64,000 nucleotides of DNA from Marifrigoribacter sp965178585 (GTDB lineage Bacteria > Bacteroidota > Bacteroidia > Flavobacteriales > Flavobacteriaceae). A program made the position numbers and the translations under genes. The notes below the pieces were generated by a model. It did no database searches. It was not told the origin of the DNA and saw nothing but the letters and a program-made list of their open reading frames with translations. Shown piece by piece: positions 52,020 to 60,177 of this stretch. The stretch lies in NCBI GenBank assembly GCA_965178585.1, contig OZ238267.1, positions 1,860,001 through 1,924,000 of the forward strand, read 5' to 3'. Every line of letters starts with the position of its first letter. Positions within the stretch are counted from its first letter, which is position 1.

Positions 52020-52562
52020 TTGAATTTAAACGAAAACAGTTCCATTACATGTGAAACTTTAAACGAGTTAGTCACTGCATTATCTAAAGGTGAGAGGGCG
52101 ACCTTTAATCACATAATACGTTCTATGGAAGTGCCAGTTAGCGCTTTTGAAAACCATTCTTTTTGGTCTAATGAAACTTACACTCGAAACTGCATTTTTA
52201 AAAATGAAAAGTTTGAATTGATACTACTTTGTTGGGAAAAAGGACAAATGACCCCTATTCACGATCATGGTGGTGAAGAGTGTTGGGTAAGAATTATTGA
52301 AGGTGAATTAAGAGAGAACCTCTATCAATTAAATGAAAATGGTGAAATTAATACGGTTAGGTCGACTGTTGCAAAAAAAGATGATATCACTTATATGATT
52401 GATTTTATGGGGTTTCATAGTTTAGAAAACTTATCTAACAAAAGAAGTAGGTCGCTTCATTTATATGCAAAGCCAATACGAAATTGCAACGTGTTTGACG
52501 AAAACTCAAAACAATTCATTAATAAATATTTGGTATACAATACAATTTCTGAGCATTTATAA
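52020..52562 (+). CDS. Cysteine dioxygenase, with the Cys-Tyr cofactor residues
   Basis: 180 aa with a TTG start. Cupin-fold non-heme iron enzyme oxidising L-cysteine to cysteine sulfinate. Iron ligands are His81 and His83 (in PIHDHGGEECW) and His133 (GFHSLEN). Cys88 and Tyr149 (HLYAKPI) line up with mammalian Cys93 and Tyr157, which form the thioether cofactor, and the Arg of YTRN aligns with Arg60. Many bacterial cysteine dioxygenases lack the Cys. Full promoter upstream and a repeat array shared with the PutP-like symporter. Confidence 0.9.
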   Translation: MNLNENSSITCETLNELVTALSKGERATFNHIIRSMEVPVSAFENHSFWSNETYTRNCIFKNEKFELILLCWEKGQMTPIHDHGGEECWVRIIEGELRENLYQLNENGEINTVRSTVAKKDDITYMIDFMGFHSLENLSNKRSRSLHLYAKPIRNCNVFDENSKQFINKYLVYNTISEHL

Positions 52563-52628
52563 ATTGTTAAAACTAATAGTTAAATAAAATTAAATCACTT
52601 TTTTTTATTTCTTTATTTTAAAAAACAT

Positions 52629-52796
52629 ATGGCTAAAAAAGGGAAAGAAAAAAACACTCGTAATAAAGCAAAACATACTAAGCTTATGAATCGTAAGAAG
52701 AATAAATTACGAAATGAGCAAGAAACTCGTAAGGAAAAATTAAAACAAATCATCCAAATTGCAAATCAATCCAATTCCGATAAAAGTAATGATTGA
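52629..52796 (+). CDS. Small, highly basic protein (55 aa)
   Basis: An ATG-started frame of 55 codons plus TGA. It begins MAKKGKEKNTRNKAKHTKLM and is almost entirely Lys, Arg, Asn, Gln and Glu, then a short helix KEKLKQIIQIANQSN. It is 66 bases after the cysteine dioxygenase stop and 48 bases before the HAD gene on the same strand. A nucleic-acid- or ribosome-associated role fits the composition but is only inference. The chance of a random frame with such composition is not negligible, so confidence is moderate. Confidence 0.6.
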   Translation: MAKKGKEKNTRNKAKHTKLMNRKKNKLRNEQETRKEKLKQIIQIANQSNSDKSND

Positions 52797-52823
52797 TTTT
52801 ATGCAAATGAATCTTCCATCTTT

Positions 52824-52831
52824 TATCTTTG
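52824..52831 (+). promoter_or_regulatory. Putative -7 promoter box of the HAD gene
   Basis: TATCTTTG, exact TAnnTTTG match, 13 bases before the ATG at 52845. Confidence 0.5.
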
Positions 52832-52844
52832 CAAATAAATTAAA

Positions 52845-53504
52845 ATGTTAAAAGCAGTATTATTCGATATGGATGGTGTAATCGTTGACACCGAACCCCT
52901 TCACTGCAAAGCATACTTCAAAATGTTTGAAGCAGTTAATATTTCTGTTTCAGATGAACTATATGAATCATTTACTGGACAATCTACTATCAATATCTGT
53001 AGACAACTTTGTCAAATTTTCAATTTATCTCAAACACCAGAAACTTTAGTTCAGCTAAAGCGTAACTTTTTTAAATATCTATTTATTAATGATAAAAGTC
53101 TTTCATTAATTGATGGTGTTTTAGATTTAATAAAAGATTATCATAAAAATAATATCATCTTAGTGCTTGCTTCTTCAGCTTCTATGAATACTATTAATAA
53201 TGTATTTACGAGATTTAATTTAGACCAATACTTTATTGCAAAACTCAGTGGTGCAGATTTAAAAGCATCTAAACCTCATCCAGAGATATTTATTAATGCA
53301 GCTAAAGCTTCTGGTTACTCAAAAAAAGAATGTGTAGTTATTGAAGATTCAACCAATGGAATTGAGGCAGCCACCAATGCAAAAATTTATTGTGTTGGTT
53401 TTAAAAGCCCAAATTCAAAAAATCAAGTTTATGATAAAGCTGATAAAATAATATCAGATTTTGGAGAAATTAAATTTGAAAAACTAAACCTTTTACTTAA
53501 TTAG
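52845..53504 (+). CDS. HAD-superfamily hydrolase, beta-phosphoglucomutase-like
   Basis: 219 aa. Motif I is DMDGVIVDTEPLH (about 8-20) with the nucleophile Asp and acid/base Asp. A C1-type helical cap follows (about 18-85). Motif II is LASSAS, motif III the Lys of KASKPHPEIF, and motif IV VIEDSTNGIEAA. The VDTEPLH sequence is typical of beta-phosphoglucomutase/phosphatase-type members (subclass I). Substrate (sugar phosphate) is not resolved. First gene of a plus-strand run that continues into the SDR/steroid-reductase pair after 65 bases. Confidence 0.9.
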   Translation: MLKAVLFDMDGVIVDTEPLHCKAYFKMFEAVNISVSDELYESFTGQSTINICRQLCQIFNLSQTPETLVQLKRNFFKYLFINDKSLSLIDGVLDLIKDYHKNNIILVLASSASMNTINNVFTRFNLDQYFIAKLSGADLKASKPHPEIFINAAKASGYSKKECVVIEDSTNGIEAATNAKIYCVGFKSPNSKNQVYDKADKIISDFGEIKFEKLNLLLN

Positions 53505-53569
53505 TTGTTCATGATTTACCTTACAGTTTCAACAAAATTATTATCTTCACAATTGAGATTCTAAAAAGA

Positions 53570-54547
53570 ATGCAGGAAAACAAAACGGTTAGTATTACTG
53601 GAGGAACTGGACACTTAGGTGTTTGTTTAATCAATATGCTATTAGAACAAAATTATTCAGTAAATGCTTTATATGTAACTAAAAAACCAGCTGTTGAGCA
53701 TCCAAATTTAAAATGGGTACAAGGTGACATTACAAAACCAAATTCTTTTGATCAGTTATTAGATAATTCTTCTGTATTAATACACAGTGCTGGTATGATT
53801 TCTATAGGAGAAAAAGAAGCACAAAAGGTTTATAACATTAATGTAAATGGTACTGAAAATGTTATGAATGCTTGTTTGAAGCAAAACATCAAAATGATTT
53901 ATATTAGTTCTTCTGCTGCGGTAGTTGAGACTACTAATAATGAAGTTTATAATGAAGATAGACCCTATAAAACTAAAAATGACTTCAACTACGATTGGAC
54001 AAAAGCAACTGCAGAAAAAAATGTTTTAGATGGTGTTAATAATAATAACTTAGATGCATTTATTATTAGACCTACTGCCATTGTAGGCCCTCCAGATAAT
54101 AAACCATCACATTTTGGTCAAACTATCTTGGACATGGCTAATTACAAAATGCCCATCATAACTACGGGAGGATATAATTTAGTTGATGTTAGAGATATAT
54201 CTCAAACTATTATTAATAGTATTGATAAAGGAAGCAAAGGTGAGATTTATTTAATAGGAGGAAGTTATTATAGTATTAAAGAAATTGCGAAAATTTCAAA
54301 TCCAAGCAAAAATTTCTTTTGCATGCCGTTGGACATTTTAATTAGTTTGGTACCACTTATAAATTTATATAAAAAATTGTTCCCATTGCGATGGCCAATT
54401 ACTAAAGAAAGTTTAATCACTTTAAAATTAGCTCCAAAAAACATGGATTGTTCGAAGGCAAAAAAACAATTAAACCACAGCGAAAGACCCATTACTGAAA
54501 CTATAAATGATTTATTAACTTGGTTTAGAAAAAAACAACAAGAATGA
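53570..54547 (+). CDS. Extended SDR (NAD-dependent epimerase / 3-beta-hydroxysteroid dehydrogenase-like)
   Basis: 325 aa. Rossmann motif TGGTGHLG (about 11-18); SSSAAVVE (about 117-124) with catalytic Ser; YDWTKATAE with Tyr and Lys four apart; and RPTAIVGPPDN (about 166-176), all typical of extended SDRs. Within the class it most resembles the 3-beta-HSD/isomerase and dihydroflavonol-reductase type that acts on a lipophilic alcohol or ketone. The stop codon overlaps the start of the steroid-5-alpha-reductase-family gene by 4 bases, which predicts coordinate translation and a shared substrate. Confidence 0.85.
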   Translation: MQENKTVSITGGTGHLGVCLINMLLEQNYSVNALYVTKKPAVEHPNLKWVQGDITKPNSFDQLLDNSSVLIHSAGMISIGEKEAQKVYNINVNGTENVMNACLKQNIKMIYISSSAAVVETTNNEVYNEDRPYKTKNDFNYDWTKATAEKNVLDGVNNNNLDAFIIRPTAIVGPPDNKPSHFGQTILDMANYKMPIITTGGYNLVDVRDISQTIINSIDKGSKGEIYLIGGSYYSIKEIAKISNPSKNFFCMPLDILISLVPLINLYKKLFPLRWPITKESLITLKLAPKNMDCSKAKKQLNHSERPITETINDLLTWFRKKQQE

Positions 54548-55293
54548 GTTTAGAAACATTAAATACAGTCTGTATTATTTGGTCAATTATAGGTATTTCA
54601 TCCTTTATATTATTACAATTTGTAAGAGCCCCTTATGGTAGGCACGTTAGAAAAGGTTGGGGACCAGAAATTTCGAATAATTTGGGTTGGGTGTTAATGG
54701 AATTACCTTCCTTTCTAATTATTCTTTATTTCTACATTAGTTTCAATCAAAGTAATTATGCGAGTATGCTTAGTATACTTTGGCTGGTGCATTATTTTAA
54801 TAGAACTTTTATTTATCCTTTTAGAATACGAACAAAAAGTAAAAAAATGCCAATCACCATAGTTCTTTCAGCCATTTGCTTCAATCTTATGAATGCTGGT
54901 TTAAACGGTTATTTTTTAGCTCACCTGGAAAGTTACGATGCGAGTTCATTTACTAATTGGAATTTTTATTTAGGAGCCTTATTATTTGTTACTGGATTTA
55001 TAATTAATCAAGTTAGTGACACTATGCTAATTAATCTTAGAAAACCTGGAGAAGTTGGATATAAAATCCCTAATGGGTTTCTTTTTAAGTACGTTTCTTG
55101 TCCTAATTATCTTGGAGAAATCTTACAATGGATAGGATTTGCATTAATTGCTTGGAATTTCCCTGCCACTACTTTCTTGATATGGACAGCAGCAAACTTA
55201 TTACCTAGAGTATCTGGACATCATAATTGGTATAAAAATCATTTTAAAAATTACCCAAAAAACAGGAAGGCATTAATACCAAAAGTGTGGTAA
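54544..55293 (+). CDS. Steroid 5-alpha-reductase C-terminal domain family membrane enzyme
   Basis: 249 aa with about six hydrophobic segments. The C-terminal signature is clear: SCPNYLGEILQWIGFALIAW (about 190-209) and HHNWYKNHFKNYPKNRKALIP at the end (in parts HNWYKNHF and YPKNRKALIP). This family reduces a C=C bond conjugated to a ketone with NADPH (3-oxo-5-alpha-steroid 4-dehydrogenase and lipid relatives). In gut Bacteroidota such an enzyme works with a 3-beta-HSDH on bile-acid steroids. Overlap with the upstream SDR gene supports the same pairing here. The substrate is unknown. Confidence 0.88.
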   Translation: MSLETLNTVCIIWSIIGISSFILLQFVRAPYGRHVRKGWGPEISNNLGWVLMELPSFLIILYFYISFNQSNYASMLSILWLVHYFNRTFIYPFRIRTKSKKMPITIVLSAICFNLMNAGLNGYFLAHLESYDASSFTNWNFYLGALLFVTGFIINQVSDTMLINLRKPGEVGYKIPNGFLFKYVSCPNYLGEILQWIGFALIAWNFPATTFLIWTAANLLPRVSGHHNWYKNHFKNYPKNRKALIPKVW

Positions 55294-55357
55294 TAAATTA
55301 TAAAAATAGTAACTTAGCATTTCATATATTATTAATATTTATCTCAATAAATAAATC

Positions 55358-57601
55358 ATGGATTTAGTAAAATTTTCTAAAGGAATATTAGCTAAAAAAT
55401 GGTTAATCATACTATTGGTTTTAATTGGGACTCTTTTTTTCGGAAACGAATTAAGAGGTCTTAAGATAGATGCAGATATTGTTAGATCATTACCAGATGA
55501 TGACATAGACGCTAAACTACTTAAAAAAATAGGTGAGAATTTTGGAGGTAATAACATGGGAGTTATTATACTTGAAACAGATAATGTTTATCAAACTTCA
55601 GTTCTTGAACATATTCAAATAATTACCGACACTTTAACCAATATTGAAGGGATTACTTCAGTTTCTAGCCTTACAAACATTATCAACATTAAAGGAGGTG
55701 AATATGGAATTGAAATAGGGAAATTAGTTGATGAATATGAAATGCCTGAAAGTCCAGAAGATTTTCAAGAATTAAGAAATAATATTCTAAACAATGAAAT
55801 GTATAAAGGTTCCATTGTATCTGATGATGAAACAGCAACCTTAATAATTTTCAGCTTAGATAATGATGCTAATGTTAACACTTTAGCCAAACAAGTAATA
55901 CAAAAAACAGAAGACCTTAAACTACCCGAAAAGCTATATTATATAGGATCTCCAATGCTAGTAACCTACATTTCGGATTTGATGACAAGCGATTTAACAA
56001 ACTTACTACCCCTTGCTTTCTTAGTAATTGCATTGGTATTGTTCTTTAGTTTTAGATCCATAAGTGGTGTTTTATTGCCTCTTTTAATAGCAGTAATATC
56101 AATTGTTTGGAGTTTAGGATGTATGGCATTGTTAGATATTAAAATGTCTATGATATCTAACAATATCCCTATTATTTTATTAGCAATAGGTAGCGCTTAC
56201 ACGATTCACGTTATTAATCGAATCAATGAAGTAAGTCAATCCAATCAGCCCAATGTTATTAGGACTGCATTAGCATATGTATTAGTTCCAATTCTGTTAG
56301 CTGCAATTACCACTATCATAGGTTTTGTTTCCTTTATATTCGGAGCCTATCTACAAATGATTGTTGATTTTGGAATCTTTACAGCACTGGGTACATTTTT
56401 CGCTTGCCTTTTATCAATCTTTTTCGTTCCTTCAATTATGGAAGCTTTCAATTTTAAAGGTTCCAAAAAAGCAAAATCAAATAAAAGTACCTTTTTAACA
56501 AATAATCTTCTTAAACCTATTAATAATCTTTTGATAAAACACCCTAAAAAGATATTTGTTATTTGGATGGTTTTAATTGGTTTTAGTATTGTAGGTATGT
56601 TATCTATAAAAAGAAGTGTTGATATTCAAGAGTATTTTAAAAAGGACAATCCTACACGATTAGCTGAAAACATCATGGTTGAAAAGTTTGGAGGCACCAA
56701 ACCCATATTCGTGTATTTTAAAGGAAATATGCAAAGCCCCAAAGTATTAAAAACAATGCTTCAGACTTCAGAATATATGGAGAAGAGCCCAGATGTTTAC
56801 ACTTCTATGTCGATTGCAAAATTAATTTCTGAAATTAATTATACGATTACCGATTCTAGAGAATTTCCAAGTAAAATTGAACAAATAGAGCAGCTATGGT
56901 TTCTACTAGAAGGAAATGAAGTAATGAGTCGTTTTGTTAATGAAGAATTAACTGAAGGTATTATTATTTCAAAATTTAAATCTCCAGATAACGAGTCGAA
57001 AAAGGAATTTTCAAAATATATGAAAACCTTTATAAAAGAGAATTCATCTGAAGATTGTCAAATTGAAATTACCGGAATGCCATTTGTCGACATCACTATG
57101 GATCAAAGCTTGATCAATAGTCAAATTGGTAGTATTCTTATAGCTATTCTATTTGTAATTATATTAGTCGGTATCATATTACGTTCTTGGAAAAGTGGAA
57201 TCTACGCTACTTTACCAATTATAGCTACCATTATCATTCTCTTTGGGTTTATGGGCTTAACTGGGATCTCATTAAACATAGCAACGGTACTTGTAGCTAG
57301 TGTAGCGCTAGGTATAGGTATTGATTATTCTATACATATTATTTCACATTTTAACGAATCCTTCAAAAAAAGTCAAGACCTCTATGGAGCCATTCAAGAA
57401 TCGATATTAGTAAGTGGGAAAGCCATTATTATCAATGTAATATCGGTTTCTGCAGGATTTTTAGTGTTATTATTTTCAGAAATGGTTCCACTTCAATATT
57501 TTGGTCTACTTATTGCTTTAAGTATGATAAGTTCATGTTTGGGAGCATTAACATTACTTCCTTCCATATTATTATTAATTAAAAGAAAAAAAACAAATTA
57601 A
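55358..57601 (+). CDS. RND transporter of the HAE3/MMPL (HpnN-like) type
   Basis: 747 aa with twelve predicted membrane helices in two repeats: a first helix near 10-30, an external loop, five helices (about 205-365), and the same again in the C-terminal half. It is shorter than drug-efflux RND pumps because its loops are small, as in the HpnN/MmpL-like family that moves hopanoids, sterols or other lipids. The proton-relay motif in the C-terminal half is GIGIDYSIH; the aligned segment of the N-terminal half reads AIGSAYTIH, with Ala instead of Asp. It is 64 bases after the reductase gene, and the LolA-like gene starts 10 bases after it. Confidence 0.9.
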   Translation: MDLVKFSKGILAKKWLIILLVLIGTLFFGNELRGLKIDADIVRSLPDDDIDAKLLKKIGENFGGNNMGVIILETDNVYQTSVLEHIQIITDTLTNIEGITSVSSLTNIINIKGGEYGIEIGKLVDEYEMPESPEDFQELRNNILNNEMYKGSIVSDDETATLIIFSLDNDANVNTLAKQVIQKTEDLKLPEKLYYIGSPMLVTYISDLMTSDLTNLLPLAFLVIALVLFFSFRSISGVLLPLLIAVISIVWSLGCMALLDIKMSMISNNIPIILLAIGSAYTIHVINRINEVSQSNQPNVIRTALAYVLVPILLAAITTIIGFVSFIFGAYLQMIVDFGIFTALGTFFACLLSIFFVPSIMEAFNFKGSKKAKSNKSTFLTNNLLKPINNLLIKHPKKIFVIWMVLIGFSIVGMLSIKRSVDIQEYFKKDNPTRLAENIMVEKFGGTKPIFVYFKGNMQSPKVLKTMLQTSEYMEKSPDVYTSMSIAKLISEINYTITDSREFPSKIEQIEQLWFLLEGNEVMSRFVNEELTEGIIISKFKSPDNESKKEFSKYMKTFIKENSSEDCQIEITGMPFVDITMDQSLINSQIGSILIAILFVIILVGIILRSWKSGIYATLPIIATIIILFGFMGLTGISLNIATVLVASVALGIGIDYSIHIISHFNESFKKSQDLYGAIQESILVSGKAIIINVISVSAGFLVLLFSEMVPLQYFGLLIALSMISSCLGALTLLPSILLLIKRKKTN

Positions 57602-57611
57602 ATTATTACAA

Positions 57612-58352
57612 ATGAATATTAAGCTTACTTCCCTTCTTCTATTTATTTCAATTTTAAGTTTTAGCAATATAAATGCACAAAGTGCTGAAGCTATGTTACA
57701 AAACATGGATTTATTAATATCTGCTCCTAAAGACAAAGAAGCAAAAGTTTTAATGGTTATTACCGATAAAGATGGAAAAACTAAAGAAAGAGAAGCTTCT
57801 TTAAAACAAAAAGGAAAATTTAAAAAACTATATCGATATACTAAACCTGAAAAACAAGCAGGAATTGCTACTCTATCACTTCCTGACGATATAATTTGGC
57901 TATACATGCCAGCTTTTGGTAAAGCAGTTAGAATTTCACTGCTAAGTAAAAGTCAAGCCTTTACAGGAACCGACTTTACTCAAGAAGATATGAGTGGTAT
58001 CCCATACAGTGAAAGATATTCACCTAAGTTTACAGACATTAACAATTCTGAATATCATGTACTAGAATTAACTTCAAAAAATAATAAATCAAAATATTCA
58101 AAAATTGTTTTATACATGGATAAAACCAATTATTATCCTGTAAAAATGGAATACTTCAATAAAAGCAAAAAATATTTCAAGCTTGCTACTTATAATTATG
58201 AGAAAAAAGGTAATTATTGGTACGCAAAAGAAGTTAAAATGGAAGATGTTTTAAAAAGTCACTCTACTAAAATTATATTAACAGATGTTAAGTTTGATCA
58301 AGGTTTAAGTGATGATGAATTTACGGTGGAAAATCTTAAACAAGTAGAGTAA
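57612..58352 (+). CDS. LolA-like outer-membrane lipoprotein-sorting family protein
   Basis: 246 aa with a signal peptide (1-22, ending NINAQ). The mature protein is an open beta-barrel type with strand patterns such as VLMVITDKDGKTKEREASLK, DDIIWLYMPAFGKAVRI and KIVLYMDKTNYYPVKMEYF, matching the LolA/LolB-like periplasmic carriers that pair with HAE3-type RND proteins. It probably accepts a lipid from the upstream transporter. It ends 8 bases from the convergent START-domain gene. Confidence 0.85.
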   Translation: MNIKLTSLLLFISILSFSNINAQSAEAMLQNMDLLISAPKDKEAKVLMVITDKDGKTKEREASLKQKGKFKKLYRYTKPEKQAGIATLSLPDDIIWLYMPAFGKAVRISLLSKSQAFTGTDFTQEDMSGIPYSERYSPKFTDINNSEYHVLELTSKNNKSKYSKIVLYMDKTNYYPVKMEYFNKSKKYFKLATYNYEKKGNYWYAKEVKMEDVLKSHSTKIILTDVKFDQGLSDDEFTVENLKQVE

Positions 58353-58360
58353 AATTTTAA

Positions 58361-58996
58361 TTAATCTATAAAATCATATTTCTTTTTAATAGTAGAATCT
58401 TCAATCGTTTCCTTTAGGTTTAATAAGGTATGATATGGGGTTCCATCTACAAACATATTTGCTAACCAACTAGGCACATTGCCTCCTGGATCTATCTGCA
58501 TAAAAAAAGTAACATCAATTTTATTTTCAGAAAGCACCTTTACTTTCCAATAACCATAACCTTTTACTCTAATATATTTATCGTCTAGTTCTAAATAATC
58601 ATTTAGCACTTCAATATCTATTATTAACGTTTTTGTATTTGTATCCCACTTAGACCTATTAAGATAAACACCATCTCTATCCTTATAAGGAAAAGGCGCT
58701 TTAGCAATTGAATAATATGTTTGCACTGTATCTCCAGATCTTTCTAATAGTTTTGCAGATCTCACGTTAAAACCCCAATCTGGAAAATTTTCAATATCTA
58801 ATAAAACATCCATAAATTGATGGATAGAGCCATTAACTATAGAATTAGCTCTAAAAGATTTAAACGAATAGCCTTCTTCCTTTTTTGTGTAAACTTTAAT
58901 TCCATCAGAATCTCTACTCAACTCCCAATCCTCTTGAGCGAATAAAAAAAAGTTTTGAAAAACTAAAAAGCAAATGAGAAGTATTGTTTTTTTCAT
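58361..58996 (-). CDS. Secreted START (SRPBCC) domain protein
   Basis: 211 aa from the ATG at 58996, where the signal peptide begins (MKKTILLICFLVFQ, ending FLFAQ); an upstream in-frame Met overlaps the sulfotransferase stop and is rejected. The mature region is one START domain: WELSRDSDGIKVYTKKEEGY, the segment DIENFPDWGFNVRSAKLLER, the loop FPYKDRDGVYLNRSKWD and the C-terminal helix. START domains bind a lipid such as sterol in a deep groove; an exported one would act in the periplasm. It lies 7 bases after the sulfotransferase gene, clearly the same operon. Confidence 0.86.
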   Translation of the reverse strand: MKKTILLICFLVFQNFFLFAQEDWELSRDSDGIKVYTKKEEGYSFKSFRANSIVNGSIHQFMDVLLDIENFPDWGFNVRSAKLLERSGDTVQTYYSIAKAPFPYKDRDGVYLNRSKWDTNTKTLIIDIEVLNDYLELDDKYIRVKGYGYWKVKVLSENKIDVTFFMQIDPGGNVPSWLANMFVDGTPYHTLLNLKETIEDSTIKKKYDFID

Positions 58997-59003
58997 TCTT
59001 ATT

Positions 59004-60140
59004 TTAATCAATGACTTCAATATTATCTGAAAGTGAATAATTCAATTTTTCCATTGAAAAATCCCATTCCTTCATTAATATATCTAGTTGTTTCTTTTTT
59101 ATGATGTGCTTATTTTTTTTATAACTCTTTAATTTATCAATATAAGCTTCAAAATTTTTAGAAGCAATATCAAAATTGTCAATGTTTAAAGTAGTATAAA
59201 TTTTCTTTAAAATTTTCTTGGGATCATCTTCTAATTCATAAAAGGATACTTCAATAAGATTACCAGAAGGGATTAATTCTTTTTGTTCAAAATAATCACT
59301 CATTATTTTTTTATAAATATTTTGGATATTTAAATCGATATCCTCCTTACTAATATCTTGCAATTGTAATGGAGGTAACATTTTATTATAAAAGTTTTGA
59401 GTAGATAAAAACACTTCAATAGGGTTTCGATGGATATGAATAAACTTTGCGTCTGGAAACATTTCTAATAAGGTCTTTACACGACCAGTATTGGGAGGGT
59501 TTTTAGAAAGAAGCACATTCCCTTTTGAGTTTTTTATCGCTTTTTTTATGAGCAATTTATAATCAGATTTCCATTTATTTAAATGGTTAACATCGATATT
59601 ATCAAACCTAATAAAACTATTATAATAGCTAATCATTTTAGTAGGAAACATCCAAAAAAAGTAAAAACAAAATGGTGTTTTATCACCCAATGCAAATTCT
59701 TCTTCTTGAGGTAATGATGAGCCTAACGTAACATTATCCCCCTTTCTGGTTCCAGGAATTAAAAGGGTTGAGAAACCTTTAAATAAAAACCGCCCCAATT
59801 TATTGAATAAGGTATCTGGAAATACACTTTGATAGGTAGATACATAAGCCATCTGTTTATCTTGACATAATAAATTATGTAAATGAGTTGTACCACTTCT
59901 CCAATGACCAATGATAAATATTGGAGCTTTTTTTATTTGTTTTTTATGGTATTTTGGATTTATGAATATCCTTTCATAGGTTCTAAAAGGAAAATTAATT
60001 ATGTTAACCATAGTAATTGCAAATATCTTAGGGTAGTATTTTAACTGAACTTTATTTTTTCTAACTAAATCAAAAACTATTCTAAAAGAATATCCTACTG
60101 CTGGAGGTAATAACATTCCTTTTTTACTATTTTTTGTCAT
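59004..60140 (-). CDS. PAPS-dependent sulfotransferase
   Basis: 378 aa. The 5-prime phosphosulfate loop IGHWRSGTTHLHNLL (about 73-87) and the 3-prime phosphate-binding helix IHIHRNPIEVFLSTQ (about 237-251) are both present, so it should transfer sulfate from PAPS to a hydroxyl or amine. An N-terminal hydrophobic stretch (YYPKIFAITMVNIINFPF) may dock it to the membrane, a sign of a lipid acceptor. Its partner in the operon is a secreted START protein. The family is sulfotransferase_3-like and the acceptor is unknown. Confidence 0.87.
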   Translation of the reverse strand: MTKNSKKGMLLPPAVGYSFRIVFDLVRKNKVQLKYYPKIFAITMVNIINFPFRTYERIFINPKYHKKQIKKAPIFIIGHWRSGTTHLHNLLCQDKQMAYVSTYQSVFPDTLFNKLGRFLFKGFSTLLIPGTRKGDNVTLGSSLPQEEEFALGDKTPFCFYFFWMFPTKMISYYNSFIRFDNIDVNHLNKWKSDYKLLIKKAIKNSKGNVLLSKNPPNTGRVKTLLEMFPDAKFIHIHRNPIEVFLSTQNFYNKMLPPLQLQDISKEDIDLNIQNIYKKIMSDYFEQKELIPSGNLIEVSFYELEDDPKKILKKIYTTLNIDNFDIASKNFEAYIDKLKSYKKNKHIIKKKQLDILMKEWDFSMEKLNYSLSDNIEVID

Positions 60141-60177
60141 ACTACAATTTATGAAAAAATATGTTAATTAGCTATTA

